Shown here: positions 34,793 through 47,054 of the stretch, one piece after another
Layout: each line of letters starts with the position of its first letter
How positions within the stretch are numbered: the first letter of the stretch is position 1
DNA from: Ipomoea triloba
Lineage: Eukaryota > Streptophyta > Magnoliopsida > Solanales > Convolvulaceae
Assembly: GCF_003576645.1 (NCBI RefSeq)
Contig: NC_044930.1
Span: 1,322,022 to 1,386,021 of the forward strand
DNA length: 64,000 nt
Direction of reading: 5' to 3'
Position numbers and translations under genes: made by a program
Notes under the pieces: generated by a model
Told to the model about the DNA's origin: nothing
Databases searched by the model: none
What the model saw: only the letters and a program-made list of their open reading frames with translations

Positions 34793-37443
34793 TCAAAAAG
34801 AATCATTAAGCAGGCGCACTAATTCTTGGAAATCCTTGGTAGAACTCCCATTGGGTTTCACAGCCTCCAAAGCTTCTCCTTTGAGCTTTACAACATTTTC
34901 CTTTAGTAGCTTGCCACGATCACTATCAAGAACAACACTCAAGACCTTCATTGTCTCATCTTTGGTAAAGATCCCACCTTCAACTTTCACACCAATTTCC
35001 CATACACTCTCCACAAATCTGGTGTTTATTTGTTGATCCCCATAGAATGGCCGGCAAATCATGCACACCCCGAACGATATGGCCTCCAGAATCGAATTCC
35101 ACCCGCAGTGTGTCACGAACGCTCCAACCCTAGGGTGCGACAACACTTGTACCTGCATGGCCAGATTTTAGAGCATGCAAGATAGGTAACCATACAAGAC
35201 CTCAATATTTAAAGGACCCAATATTTATTTTTGACCTAGTTACTTAAAGAAATAAAAAAAAAATTAACAATTAATCGTAAGACACATAAGCTTTATTCCA
35301 AATCCCTTCTCTCTCTTAATAATAAGCACCTAATTAATTGAGCTTTAGCAAAATCATTCTGTTCCTCATAACTTTACAAATGATGTCTCAAGCCCTGAAT
35401 CTGCAGAGATAATTTGAAGTAAAAACCATATGTTTTACGTATTGATTTTAAAGATTACGCTTATACTTTTTGGTATAACTTTATTTATTTATAAGAATGG
35501 GATTACGAAAATTCAAAAACAAGCCCTGGGTACCTGCGGGGCCCACGACACGATCTTCCCGAATTCTTTGGTTCGTTCAAGAAACCCTTTCGGCAGGTGC
35601 TTAACGCCGTGGGGTTTAAGGGACCAAAGAAAGGGTGCCCTTTTGGCTTCTAACGCTTCTGCCAAGCCCACAATTTCGTCCGGCGGCGGCGTTAGGGCCG
35701 ACCCGAAGCTAAGGTAAACCGCGGGGCTTGCCGGCGGGAGACTGTCTAGCCATGGAATGCAGTTGTGGTCGTCGGAGATGGGTGGTTTTGGTGTGCCCGG
35801 CGGCCGCAGGATCATGGGACCAATGTTGAACACCTTTTGCAGCTTTGATCGGAGATCATCGGTGATGGTGGGATCTAGCTTCTGGAAAGAGTTTAGGACG
35901 ACGGCGTTTGCGCCAGGTAACTTTAGCGCCATGTTGTAAATCATTCCGGGGAATGACGCTTGCAAATCCTTGGCAAGAATTTCTCCCGGCATTTCGCCGA
36001 TTGATACTTCTGACATTCCTGGGATTACTTTCAGCTTCTGCTCCAAACCGTTTCCTGCAACGTTTACAACATCCCATGTGCTTAAGAATTCAAATAGGAA
36101 AATAGTGGGTGTACTCTTATTTTCTACTTGCAACTTTTACTCTTACACACATAATATTGATGTACACACAAATTAAAAAGTTCATATAATAGAATTCATT
36201 CATATATATTGAAATTGACCCAAGAAGAGAGATAGATCCTCAAAATATACAAGGCTCTATAGTAGAATTCATATATTGAAATTAACCCAAGAAGAGAGAT
36301 CATCACAATATAGGGGACCCAAGTCCAAGAGTGAGGACGAGATGGGGGACCAAGCACGGCGTGTTGGACCAAAGGGCACAACCGGCAGGGGACAGTGGCT
36401 CCCGAGAGCCAACAGTCATTAGCACCTCAAAGTGTGTCTCTAGGTCCCTGGGGTCGGCAGTCCTAGGTCTAAATTCAAATATATTGAAATTGACTCATAA
36501 AGTGAGACCCTCAAAATACACGGACCCACGGGACAAAAGTTCAAAATGGACCAAGCACGATGTGTAAGGGCACAACTAGGGGACGGTGGCCGAGCCAACA
36601 ATCATTAGCACCTCAAAGTGTGTCTCAGGTCCTCGGAGCTGGCAACAACCAGGGGATAGTGGTCGGGCCAGCAACCATTAGCACCTCAAAATGTGTCTCT
36701 GGCCCCTAGAGCTTGCAGTCTTATGTCCAAAACAATAAGTATTGACTTAATATATTGGTCCACTATATGTACAATTTAATTTTTGAGTGCTAAGCAAGAC
36801 TCTATGTTAATACCGTATTCACCTAAACTCAATCTCATGACCTTACATATATGATTGCCACTATATGTGACTTGACCAAGTTGATTGCTACTTACCATTT
36901 ATTTATCTTACTATTTTACCCATATTTCTTAATTCCATAAGATAACATGAACAGAAAGCGATGTTTACCGTTTGGGTTTGCGCCGACTAAACTTCGAACA
37001 AAATCGGTATACAAGTGAGCAGAAACAGAGCAAGCTCCGGCGGTCCAAAGAGCAATCCAAGGAACGCCGCCTCTTTCCGCCGCCAAGTCACCGCCGAACC
37101 ACAGAAACGCATCCGTCAAGAAACACCCAAATTTGGTCCCCATTTCCGCCTCCGCTTCCGCTATGGCCGTCTGGTAATTACCCGGCATCGCCATGATGAA
37201 CTCCTCGTGGATCACCGACGCCTCGCCGGCGACAGTCCCGTCCCCAACGTCGTACGCCTTGATTTTCCCGGCGCCCGGGTTCCGGTCTCCGAACAGAGTG
37301 GAGTTTGAGTCGTGATTGCTGAAGAAAGAAAACCGTGCGCTTGGAAAGGCGGCGGAGAGCTTCTCCACGAGGCTCAGTAGAGGGGCCGCGTGGGTACCGA
37401 ACGGGAAGGCTAGGACCGCTACATGGCACTCTGAACTCCCCAT
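34793..37443 (-). CDS. UDP-glycosyltransferase, UGT78-like (anthocyanidin/flavonoid 3-O-glucosyltransferase type), copy A with inserted third exon border
   Basis: GT1-family enzyme expected to move glucose from UDP-glucose to the 3-hydroxyl of flavonols or anthocyanidins in the cytosol; the acceptor is inferred only. Exons on the minus strand: 37443-36969, 36054-35534 and 35152-34793, which join in frame to 451 residues. Catalytic His18 (FGTHAAPL) and Asp111 (FLTDAF) are present. The PSPG box runs from Trp329 to Gln372, with HCGWNS and a final Gln that favours glucose. Unlike copy B, the PSPG box is cut after WAPQ by a 373-bp insertion. Its 8-bp target duplications place CAG/GTAC at the left and GCAG/GTAC at the right edge. 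If spliced out, the protein is complete. If not, translation stops six codons later, losing the donor-binding C-terminus. So this is either a gene with a new intron or a recent pseudogene. TATA box near 37513-37520. Confidence 0.82.
35157..35529. mobile_element. 373-bp insertion in UGT copy A, possible new intron
   Basis: Absent from copy B, where the sequence is continuous. Flanked by the 8-bp direct repeat GTACCTGC (plus strand, 35149-35156 and 35530-35537), which is present once in copy B; 8 bp is the target duplication size of hAT-type transposons. The interior is AT-rich and non-coding. The ends (ATGGCCAG and GCCCTGG) show only a trace of inverted symmetry (CCAG on both strands), so I cannot name the family. 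Confidence 0.8.
36186..36730. repeat. Intronic direct-repeat array in UGT copy A
   Basis: Two to three partial units of about 200-250 bp inside the UGT intron. Each unit has the order ATATTGAAATTGACCCA, CCTCAAAATATAC, GACGAGATGGGGGACCAAGC, GGACCAAAGGGCACAAC, CATTAGCACCTCAAAGTGTG, TAGGTCC. A related array lies in the intron of copy B, so the array predates the gene duplication. No known element was recognised. Confidence 0.8.
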
Positions 37444-39911
37444 TTTTTCCGGCGAGAAATGGTTTTCCGGCTGAACACAAGTTGACTTTCACTAACACCT
37501 TTAGGCATGGGGTATATATACACGATGACTCAGGGATAGAATGGGAAGTAAATTGACATTTTCTCATTTTTATTCAACAACTTTTGAATTGAGATAAAAA
37601 AAATTTTAAAAAAAATCAATCTTGGTTATAATTATGAGTTATGACATCTACATCACCATTTCATGTCATTGAAAAAACTTTAAAATGTGGTTGAGAATAA
37701 TTAAATTAAATTAATTTGTGTAATAAATTAAATTTATAACAAGGCACTATACTGTAACTATATCAATTTAATAAAGTTTCTATTATTTTATTTAATTAAA
37801 TATTAAATGTGTGCGAGCACATATATATATATTTAAAAAAAATATTTCAAGTTTATTCCTATAAAAAATTAATTTAGAAACTCTTTTTATAAATTTAATT
37901 ATTTTTTTGCAACTAACCTTTATTTTTCCCGAACAATTTTAGTAATAATAAGGTGGTTAAGAGTAAGTATTTATTTTAGCATGACACAATGGCTTTAAAT
38001 AAAAATTAAAGTAAAATTAAGGGGGTGTTTAGTTGACAGATTTTGGTATAAGGTATGGATATTAAAGTGGTTATTATTGTTTGCCAAAAATTACAAAAAT
38101 TACTTGCGATGTCCTTCTCTTCCATTATTCTTCTTCTTCTTCTCTTTCACATGAATATGTAGTTGAATTGCCATTATTGTTGGCAGGTGGAAATTGACAT
38201 TTCATAACCACGTCTAAACTACCATATATATATGTATGTGGCCAACAAGGGACCTCGTCCTCTACGACGCACCCCAAATTATTAAAGTCTTAATTCGTGG
38301 TAGCATGTTAACCTCAAGTTACGCTAAAAAAAAATCTATGCGACCAACTTAATCAAAATGGTGAATCTCTAGTCAGATGACACGGGTCAAGAGAAAATAT
38401 AATATTTATGTTGATAAATGTAATACGAAGTATTAATTATGAATAAATTATTGTTGGTTACGTACTTATAAGAGAAAATGTAATATTTTAAATTTTTGAG
38501 AAAAAAATTGAAATACATTTAAATTAAAATGTACGGAGCAATATTTAAGGGTTGAACAGTTCTTTATGAAAAAAATTGCAATACTAATCAGTGATAAATT
38601 GATTGATGGTTGCTTATGAGAGAATGTATACGTAATACTTAAGAAGAAAAATGTGATACTTTTGATAATTAATGAGTATCTACTATTCTAAAAAGAGACA
38701 AAGAAAGTCAGGCCTATAATGGGTAGAAAAAATGACTGGTCAAATTATTAAATCAGATGGATAGTTCATATTGTCTAAATTTATATCTATATGATTAGGC
38801 ATTAAATTTTTTGGTAAATATTATCTTTTTCGTTAATATTCCGTTAACTTTTAACTTATTAACAGTTTCTATAAGTAAAGTCTGGTACCTCATCCCAATC
38901 AAAGTTGGCATAATTGTTAAATATATACTATGAATATGTTAGAGTATATTAATCAAAAGTAAGTAACTCACTCTATTACTCTTATTAAATTAAATAAATT
39001 TGTAGTTACAACAAAAAAAATACATATGCATTTCTTTAATTTATAATTCGATGTCTCCTTTATTCAAAAAAATCTATTCGTTATCAGAAAATTTAAAAAG
39101 AGATATAATTTCATTAGTTATATTGTCTATATTTTTTTACAATACAAAGATTCCTTATCTTCAAATTTATTAATTAATTATATTCACTACATTGTTCATT
39201 GTTTTTTTAAACTATATTGTAATTAAATATCAAAGTTATACTAAAAAATAATGTTGTATATTTATTTACCAAGTATTACGTTAATAACATGGAAAAAAAA
39301 CAGTTTGAAGCCAATCATATTAATTAACCAATAACCACTTATGGAGGATTTCGTGACAAAGAAGACATTCAAATAACTCAATATTTAAATTGATTTAAAA
39401 CTGTATTCATTATTAAAAATGTCAATGTAGGGCAATATAATATTTTGACACACCTGATGGATTGAAAAGATGCTGAGACTACAACATTGTTGGAATCAAT
39501 CTTTTAAATTCATAAAAAGAAGAAATTTAAAAAATAGCTACCATTGTCGCATTCATTTTCTAGAATCAACCTGTTTGGATTTAAAAACAAAATCAACATC
39601 GATCTTTGACAACAAAAATAATTGGTATATAGGATGTAACCACTGTTTAAAAATGTTTATGCACAAAGTGACAAACTATTTAACTGCATGAATTGTAATG
39701 AAAAGGCAGCCGTGTGTATATACTCCAAGATTAGTATCAAATCAAAGAAAAAATTTACAACATCAGTAGAAATAGATGTAAATCCACTAGAAAGATAATA
39801 TCAAACAAACACATTATTTAACATTATAATGCAATATTACATTGCTAATTCCTAATAATTTAAACCAAACTCTCCTTATGGTGCATAATGCATGCATGCA
39901 ATGCAAGCTTA
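37444..39911. other. Spacer between the two UGT genes
   Basis: Contains the promoter of copy A (TATA-like 37513-37520 on the minus strand), the duplicated upstream flank (38090-38660), and AT-rich DNA. A second AT-rich part (38660-39780) is unique to this spacer, and then the 3' flank of copy B begins. The ORF at 39470-39691 has no recognisable feature. Confidence 0.5.
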
Positions 39912-42153
39912 TCAAAAAGAATCATTAAGCAGGTGCACTAATTCTTGGAAATCTTTGGTAGAGCTCCCATTGGGTTTCACAGCCTCTAAAGCTTCCCCTT
40001 TGAGCTTTACAACGTTTTGTTTTAGCAGCTTGCCACGATCACTATCCAGGACAACATTCAAGGCCTTCATTGTCCCATCTTTGGTAAAGATCCCACCTTC
40101 AACTTTCACACCAATTTCCCATACACTCTCCACAAATCTGGTGTTTATTTTTTGATCCCCATAAAATGGCCGACAAATCATGCACACCCCGTACGATATG
40201 GCCTCCAGAGTCGAATTCCATCCGCAGTGTGTCACGAAGGCCCTGACCACGGGGTGTGACAGCACCTGTACCTGCGGGGCCCACGGCACGATCTTCCCGA
40301 ATTCTTTGGTCCGTTCAACAAACCCTTCTGGCAGGTGCTTAACGCCGTGCGGTTTAAGGGACCAAAGAAAGGGTGCCCTTTTGGCTTCCAACGCTTCTGC
40401 CAAGCCCACGATTTCGGCCGGCGGCGGCGTTATGCCCGACCCGAAGCTTAGGTAAACCGCGGGGCTTGCCGGCGGGAGACTGTCTAGCCATGGAATGCAG
40501 TTGTGGTCGTCGGAGATGGGTGGTTTTGGTGTGGCCGGTTGCAGGATCATGGGACCAATGTTGAACACCTTTTGCAGCTTTGATCGGAGATCGTCGGTGA
40601 CGGTGGGCTCTAGCTTCTGGAAAGAGTTTAGGACGAGGGCGTTTGCGCTGGGTAACTTTAGCGCCATGTTGTAAATCATTCCGGGGAATGGCGCCTGCAA
40701 ATCCTTGGCAAGAATTTCTCCCGGCATTTCGCCGATTGATATTTCTGACATTCCTGGTATTATTTTCATCTTCTGCTCCAACCCGTTTCCTGCAACGTTT
40801 ACAACATCCCATGTGCTTAAGAATTCCCAACTTTTAATTCTACACGCAAAATTTGATATAGACACAGATTTGAAAGTTCACAATCCATTCAATATATTGA
40901 AATTGACCCAAGAAGGGACAGCCTCAAAATATAGGGGCCCTATAGTAGAATTCATTCAGATATATTGAATGACCCAAGAAGAGAGACACTCCAAATATAC
41001 GGGCCACAAGGAGTCCAAGAGTGAGGACGGGATGGGGGACCAAGCACGATGTTTTGGACCAAAGGGCACAACTATGCAGGGGACAGAGGCCCTCGAGGCC
41101 AACAATCATTAGCACCTCAAAGTGTGTCTCTAGGTCCCTGGGGTCGACAGTCCTAGGTCTAAATTTAAAGTATATTGAAATTGACCCAAGAAGAGAAACC
41201 CTCACAATATACGGGACCCACAAGACAAAAGTCCAAGAGTGAGGACGAGATGGGGACCAAGCATGTCGTGTTGGACCAAAGGGCATAACTAGGCGGGGGA
41301 CAGTGCCCGGGTCAGCTGTCATTAGCACCTCAAAGTGTGTCTCTAGGTCCCCGGGGCTAGCTATCCTAGGTCCAAAACGGGGAGTCTTGACTTAATTGGG
41401 ACATTGGCCGAGCCAGTACTAATTTGCAACTCAAAGTGTGTCTCTATCTTGACTTAATCTTTTAATTCACTATGTACAATTTATTTTCTTAAGTGTTACT
41501 CTATATCAATATCGCCTCCACTGAGTCTTGATCTGATAGACCTCCCTATATAGGAGAGTCCCTACATATCGCTGGACCACAATTTCATTGGCTACTTACA
41601 ATTTATTTATCTTACTATTTTACCCATATTTGTTAATTCCCTAAGATAATATGAACAGAAAGCGATGTTTACCGTTTGCGTTTGGACCTGCGGCGACTAA
41701 ACTTCGAACAAAATCGGTATACAAGTGAGCAGAAATAGAGCAAGCTCCGGCAGTCCAAAAAGAAATCCAAGGAACGCCGCCTCTTTCCGCGGCCAAGTCG
41801 CCGCCGAACCACAGAAACGAATCCGTCAAGAAACACCCAAATTTGGTCCCCATTTCCGCCTCCGCTTCCGCTATGGCCGTCTGGTAATTACCCGGCATCG
41901 CCATGATGAACTCCTCGTGGGTCACCAACGCCTCGCCGGCGACAGTCCCGTCCCACACGTCGTACGCCTTGACTTTCCCGGCCGCCGGGTTCCGCCCTTT
42001 GAACAGATTGGAGTTTGAGTCGTGATTGTTGAAGAAAGAAAACCGTGCGCTTGGAAAGGCGGCGGAGAGCTGCTCCACGAGGCTCAGTAGAGGGGCCGCG
42101 TGGGTGGTGAACGGGAAGGCTAGGACCGCTATATGGCACTCTGAACTCCCCAT
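39912..42153 (-). CDS. UDP-glycosyltransferase, UGT78-like (anthocyanidin/flavonoid 3-O-glucosyltransferase type), copy B
   Basis: Intact member of the tandem pair. Two exons on the minus strand (42153-41673 and 40789-39912) give 452 residues, the usual length for GT1 enzymes. The single phase-1 intron lies before GNGLEQKMKIIPGMS, where UGT78-type genes also have theirs. I start at the ATG at 42153 (MGSSECHIAVLAFPF); the frame stays open upstream, but there it covers the TATA region. Catalytic His18 is in FTTHAAPL and the Asp in FLTDSF. The PSPG box (WAPQVQVLSHP to FYGDQ, 44 residues, uninterrupted) ends in Gln, typical for UDP-glucose use. In both copies the usual GVPM of the box is GVCM. 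Likely substrate is a flavonoid 3-hydroxyl group, by family only. TATA-like stretch at 42228-42237. Confidence 0.93.
40890..41450. repeat. Intronic direct-repeat array in UGT copy B
   Basis: Counterpart of the array in copy A. Units start near 40890, 40960 and 41165, with a partial one near 41390, each with TTGAAATTGACCCAAGAAGA, GACCAAGCA, GGACCAAAGGGCA and ATTAGCACCTCAAAGTGTGT. The unit number differs from copy A. Confidence 0.8.
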
Positions 42154-45070
42154 TTTTTCCGGCGAGAAATGGTTTTCCGGCTGTACAGAATTGAAGTTGA
42201 TGACTTTCACTAACACCTTTACTGGGCTATATATATACACCATGACTGAGGAATAGAATGGTAAGTAAATTGACATTTTCCCATTTATATTTGAACACTC
42301 TCCATAATTTTACCATATTGTCATCATCTAAAGGTATACATACCTAGAGATGGCAGTGAACTGATTCAAAGTCAAACCAACCCTTAATTAGTCAAGAAAA
42401 AAATTTACTTAGATTCGAACTGGTTTAAGTAGACCTAATCCGGACCGGAACTGTTTGATAAAGACGGGTTCATGTCCTTTAAAAAAAAACTCGGAGTCCA
42501 GCCCACACCGGGCCAGGACTAGGCCTGAGCATGGCCCAGGCCGCTAACCAGCCTAGGCACGGCTCATGCCCTGGCCGGACCTCCCGGGACCAGGCCCGGC
42601 CAGGGGCAGCAGCCCCACGTGGCAGTTGTTCAGTAAAGAGGGATTATGGGTGCAAGAGCTTGCACCCATAATCCATCATCTAATATGAAAAACAAAAAAA
42701 ATTAATTAGCCTTGCGCCAACTACCAGGCAAATGTTGCACCAATGCAGTTTGGCCGTTGCACGTTGCAACCAACATTGGCCAATGCAACAGTCAAATGTT
42801 TGGCCAATGTTTACCGGTTGCACTAATATTACATTTGATGATATAAGTATAACATTTACGCATATAAATATGATATTTACAAATTGATTTAACTCGACCT
42901 GACCCGTCTAGAAAATAAGGATCCGTAAGATGTTCTCATACAAGTGTGACCCAAATATTAAATATTAACTTAAAAAATTCAGAATTGTAAATTGTATAAA
43001 GATTTAAAGAATCAAAAACACAACTCACAAAGTATTAATAGAGTACCTGATTTCGAAGTTTATGAATATTTTTTATATAGACTTCTATAGAGTCTTGTAA
43101 AGTTTTAAAAAATTGAACGACTCTATTAAAGTAAATAAAAGTTTATTAAAATCTATCATTTTAAAAGTTTACAAAAGTCATTATTGAATGCATCTCTTCA
43201 ATGTGTGTTTAAATAATTCTCGAGGAGCATTAAAACTTTGTGAAACACTAACATTTAACATACATAGCCAATTACTTCCTTCACAAAAATTACTTGCGAT
43301 GTCCTTCTCTTCCATTATTACTCTCCTTCTCTTTCACTTGAATGTATATATAGTTGAATTGCCATTATTGTTGACAGGTAAGGAAATTGACTTTTCTTAA
43401 CTACACGTCTAAACTACCATATATATGTATGTGGCCAACAAGGGACCTCGTCCTCTACGACGCACCCTAAATTATTAGGTACCAAACACCTTATTAAAGT
43501 CTTAATTCGTGGTAGCATGTTAACTTCAACCTACACTAAAAAAAAATTTCTATGTGACGAACTTAATTAAAATGGTGAATCTCTCATTAGATAACATGGG
43601 TAAAAAAATATATATATAATATTTATGTTGATAAATGTAATATTAATTATGAATAAATTGATGGTTACTTATAAGAGAAAATGTAATATTTTTAATTTTG
43701 AGAAAAAAATTAAAATATATATAAATTAAAATGTACGTAGTAATATTTAAGGGTTGAATAATGTTTTATAAAAAAAAAAAAAAATACCTATCAGTGATAA
43801 ATTGATTAATAGGATAGTATGGAATTGTTCATCAACCATTCAACCCTCCCACTTTAATTTATTATGCAATGCTCTTTTACGTGATAGTGATTAACGATAC
43901 CTGATTTGTTTGAAAAAAATAAGGTTTGGTTGCGGTTTACGTTGGTTGAGGCGTGCAACGATCGCGTGAGTGAGACCACGTGCCAACCATCGAAGCCGTG
44001 ACAACCATCCACTGATCCACCGTTTTGTCCTGTCAATTATTGTACCCAACAACTAACATTCCAAAATCATAAAATATTATAGGCACGGACATCTATATAT
44101 TGCTTGCACTTTGTACTTAAATGAATACGTACTTAAATCCTTTTTATCCATCAGTGTTGGAGCAGTTATTAAACCATTTTATTAATACAAGAAAAAATAA
44201 CGTCATATCAAGAAACAAAGTCACTCAAACTACGGTTATATGTAACACTCACCACTATTAACCTTATATGTGTATATATTATTGTTGTTTCTTGTAGTGC
44301 ACAAAATTGACAATCAAGAAAATTATGAGACTCATGAAGGCATATATGGTTGCACATTATTGACTTTTGTTACCAATTAGTAAGAGAAATAGGGTTTTAG
44401 ATTAGAACATTAAAAGTCATGCATGTAACTAACATGCCTAATGAATCGTGTGATGATATAATGTAAATTATATTAACAATTGGAAATGTTGTAATATGCA
44501 CATTTGTCAACAAGTTAATAACTCTGTAGATTGATTAGCTACACATGCTATTTTTGAATAGCTTAATCATTATATCTGAAAACGTCCTTACAATTTATTG
44601 TTTTTGTGTGGTTTGTTTCGCAATATTTATGATGTTATATATATTTTTTCTTTTCTTAGTATTTAAAAAAAAAAACTATAATATGACAATTAATGGCCAC
44701 TAAAACCCTAATATAATTAATGACCTATTACTAAAATAAAAATAAACAAAAACTAAATACTTCAATTTTCTTAAATTCACGGGGTCTTTCTCCGTCCATT
44801 TAACGGTTCGGATCCACCCACGTTCGCTCCGAGAGGCAGAGGGGGAATCGTCACTTGTGAGAATCAAACCCGGGTTCTCCCAAAATTTTTTCTCACAAAG
44901 AGAGCTCATTTGTCACTTAAACTACCCCATTGGGTTACAGTTTTGCTAGTCTAACTACTAGGTAGCCTACCCTAAGGGCTAAGAATATCTATTGACGTTT
45001 AAAGCCCAAAAACGGTTTATGGGCTAACGTTTATTTTTATAAAATGGTGTGAAGGCCCACCCAAGTTTTA

Positions 45071-45107
<37 letters not shown>

Positions 45108-45120
45108 GTAGAATCCAACC
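42154..45120. other. Intergenic region upstream of UGT copy B
   Basis: Contains the UGT promoter and a GC-rich patch at about 42500-42630 made of GGCC/CCGG-rich words (GGACCAGGCCCGGCCAGGGG). A stretch of short inverted CCAATG/CATTGG pieces lies at about 42715-42830. From 43285 to 43810 there is the flank shared with unit A. Near 45072-45104 there is a run of about 33 T. No gene is supported. Confidence 0.45.
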
Positions 45121-45181
45121 ATCAACTTATGCGATAGTAAAGTTAGAGTTGTACTACACCTTTACTATTGCATAAGTTGAT
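45121..45181. other. Short perfect-type hairpin, 22-bp stem
   Basis: ATCAACTTATGCGATAGTAAAG (45121-45142) pairs with 45160-45181 over 22 bp with one G:T-type mismatch, around a 17-nt loop. It directly follows the T-tract. It could be the core of a tiny foldback element or a small-RNA precursor; the sequence alone does not decide. Confidence 0.7.
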
Positions 45182-46540
45182 AGTTTTCTTAAAAGAAAAA
45201 AGACTATCGCATATATATATATAAATAATCATTTTGAGTTTAATTGTTGAGGTTGTTAAGTTGTTTTAAGAATTTTTATATTTATGTCAGTTTGTTCCCT
45301 AACATATGTTATTTCTCTGATTGTTCTGAGAAAGGATAGTGGGGCCCGGTGATTTAGCAAGTCCAACGCTGTCAACTTCGTAATTGCCTGAAACAGAAAG
45401 TCAAAGGCTACGGACAAGTTTATGAAATTTTAATAAAATATTCTAATTCATACTAATAAATAAAACAAAGAAAAAAAAAAGTCAAAAGTGTCTTTCAAAA
45501 CCGTGATCATGTTATATTTTTCTCTTGCAGATTTTGGTGGAAATTCTGATTGTACACATTGTGATTATGCAAGGAACCTATTGTGATTATATCTATAATT
45601 CTACAAATTTAATAAAAGTCAATAAAGTTAAGCCCGGATGATTTTTATTTATTTATTCACATTTCCTAAATATATATGTATTCTGTCAAAATATAAACTT
45701 CAGTACAAAATATTTCATTAACTATTTGTTATTCTTTAATTTACTTATTGATTTTCATAAGGAATATAATGTTTTAAGTTCGAACTCCATCCCAATTAAA
45801 ATTGACATAATTGTTAATTAGACATATATTAGAGTGTATTAAAAAAATATAATATAAAATTTAACATGAACTTTGGTCAATTAATTAGAATGACACATTT
45901 GGCATTGATGAAATAATGATGCATCTAATTTATAGTATATATTTAACACATATGAGAAAGTGTGCCTATTATCATTGTCTTTTTAGAGATGGAGGATTTG
46001 GTTATATTTTTGAATGTATACTGCGTCAAGGCACTAAAATTGCATTGAAACACACCAAGATTGATATACTCCAGGATATTGAATGATATTTTGATAAATT
46101 TTAAAATATTAATTTAAAAATAAAAATTAGGTATTGGACTATTCACGCAATACGCGTGAGGTAACTAATTTATTTGAGTTTTCTTAATAGTAGTTTTTTA
46201 AAAGAATTTTTTTACTTTTTTTTTTTTTTTAAAACAGAATTTTTTTACTTATTATTATTATTATTGACAAAAACCCCGGTTGAGCAACCGCGCGCTGGGG
46301 TTGCTAGAAATCGAATGCAGGTATGAGTTGACTTGCAACGTAGTATAGTAATCTTCAGTTTAAAGTCTATTTGTTTAAATCTCCTTAGCTTCTACTGGTT
46401 TGGTAGTTCCTAATTATGGATTTTGTTGTGCATTTGTTACCTGTTATACTTCCAAAGCTTTCTAACTTTATACTCAAAATAGTAAGTCTATATGATTAAG
46501 CAAAACACTCAAATTAAAAATTAAAAAAAAAAAAAAAAAC
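45182..46540. other. Left part of the small-ORF duplication block I
   Basis: AT-rich. The stretch at about 45360-45590 (AAAGTCAAAAGTGTCTTTC, CTTGCAGATTTTGGTGGA) recurs at about 52060-52255, which sets the left border of a large local duplication. No coding region was seen. Confidence 0.55.
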
Positions 46541-46857
46541 TTGTGTGAGACTGTGTTACGGATCCTTATTCGCAATACTTATATTAACAAATGTAATACT
46601 AAATCATAAATAAAATATTTATTACTTATATATGAAAATGCAATACTTTTGAAGAAAAATATAATACTTTTGAAAAAAGTAATACTTTTACATTCAAATG
46701 TAAAAACATTACATTTGTTATCAAAAGTATTATATTTTCCTTATAACAAAGACTATTCCTAATTAGTATTACATTTGCTAGTATAAGCTAAGTATTAAAA
46801 TTGTATTTTGACCCGACTCGTCTCACCAATAAAGATCCGTGAAACGATTTCACACAA
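46541..46857. mobile_element. Foldback MITE of 317 bp
   Basis: Terminal inverted repeats TTGTGTGAGACTGTGTTACG at the left and TTGTGTGAAATCGTTTCACG at the right end (reverse complement), both followed by GGATC-TTATT. The interior is also largely self-complementary (AATACTTTTGA against TCAAAAGTATT). A half copy seems to lie near 42890-42955. Non-autonomous; the superfamily is not clear. Confidence 0.75.
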
Positions 46858-47054
46858 ATGTAACTAAAAAAATTATAGTGTATATATATAATTATATAAA
46901 AAACAAATAAGCAAATAATCATCCAATTAATTGGCATGCATGCAACTCAACTGACATTACAAGAGAACTACAATCTCACCCAGAACACATATTCCAATAG
47001 CCTCAAAACTTTCTCGTAAATTAAAGTACAAAACAACTATTATATCTTTTTTTT

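Larger units (their letters stand above)
34680..38660 (-). repeat. Tandem segmental duplication, UGT unit A
   Basis: Unit A holds the left UGT gene and about 1.2 kb of its upstream DNA. Shared landmarks with unit B are the 3' flank (from CAAACACATTATTTAACATTATA), both UGT exons, the intron array, and upstream sequence with TTACTTGCGATGTCCTTCTC and GGGACCTCGTCCTCTACGAC (38100-38265 here, 43285-43465 there). Offset between units is 4.7-5.2 kb. Confidence 0.88.
39780..43810 (-). repeat. Tandem segmental duplication, UGT unit B
   Basis: Right-hand unit of the UGT duplication, with the same order of 3' flank, exon 2, intron array, exon 1, promoter and upstream flank as unit A. It lacks the 373-bp insertion. 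The coding parts are close to identical to unit A, while the flanks carry more indels. Confidence 0.88.

Noticed and set aside
42154..42276. Longer N-terminus for UGT copy B
   Set aside because: The open frame covers the TATA region; copy A starts at the matching MGSSECH and the family begins there.
44760..44940. Stretch with AATCAAACCCGGGTTCTCCC, thought to be a tRNA or SINE head
   Set aside because: No second promoter box at the right distance and no fold; too weak to list as an element.
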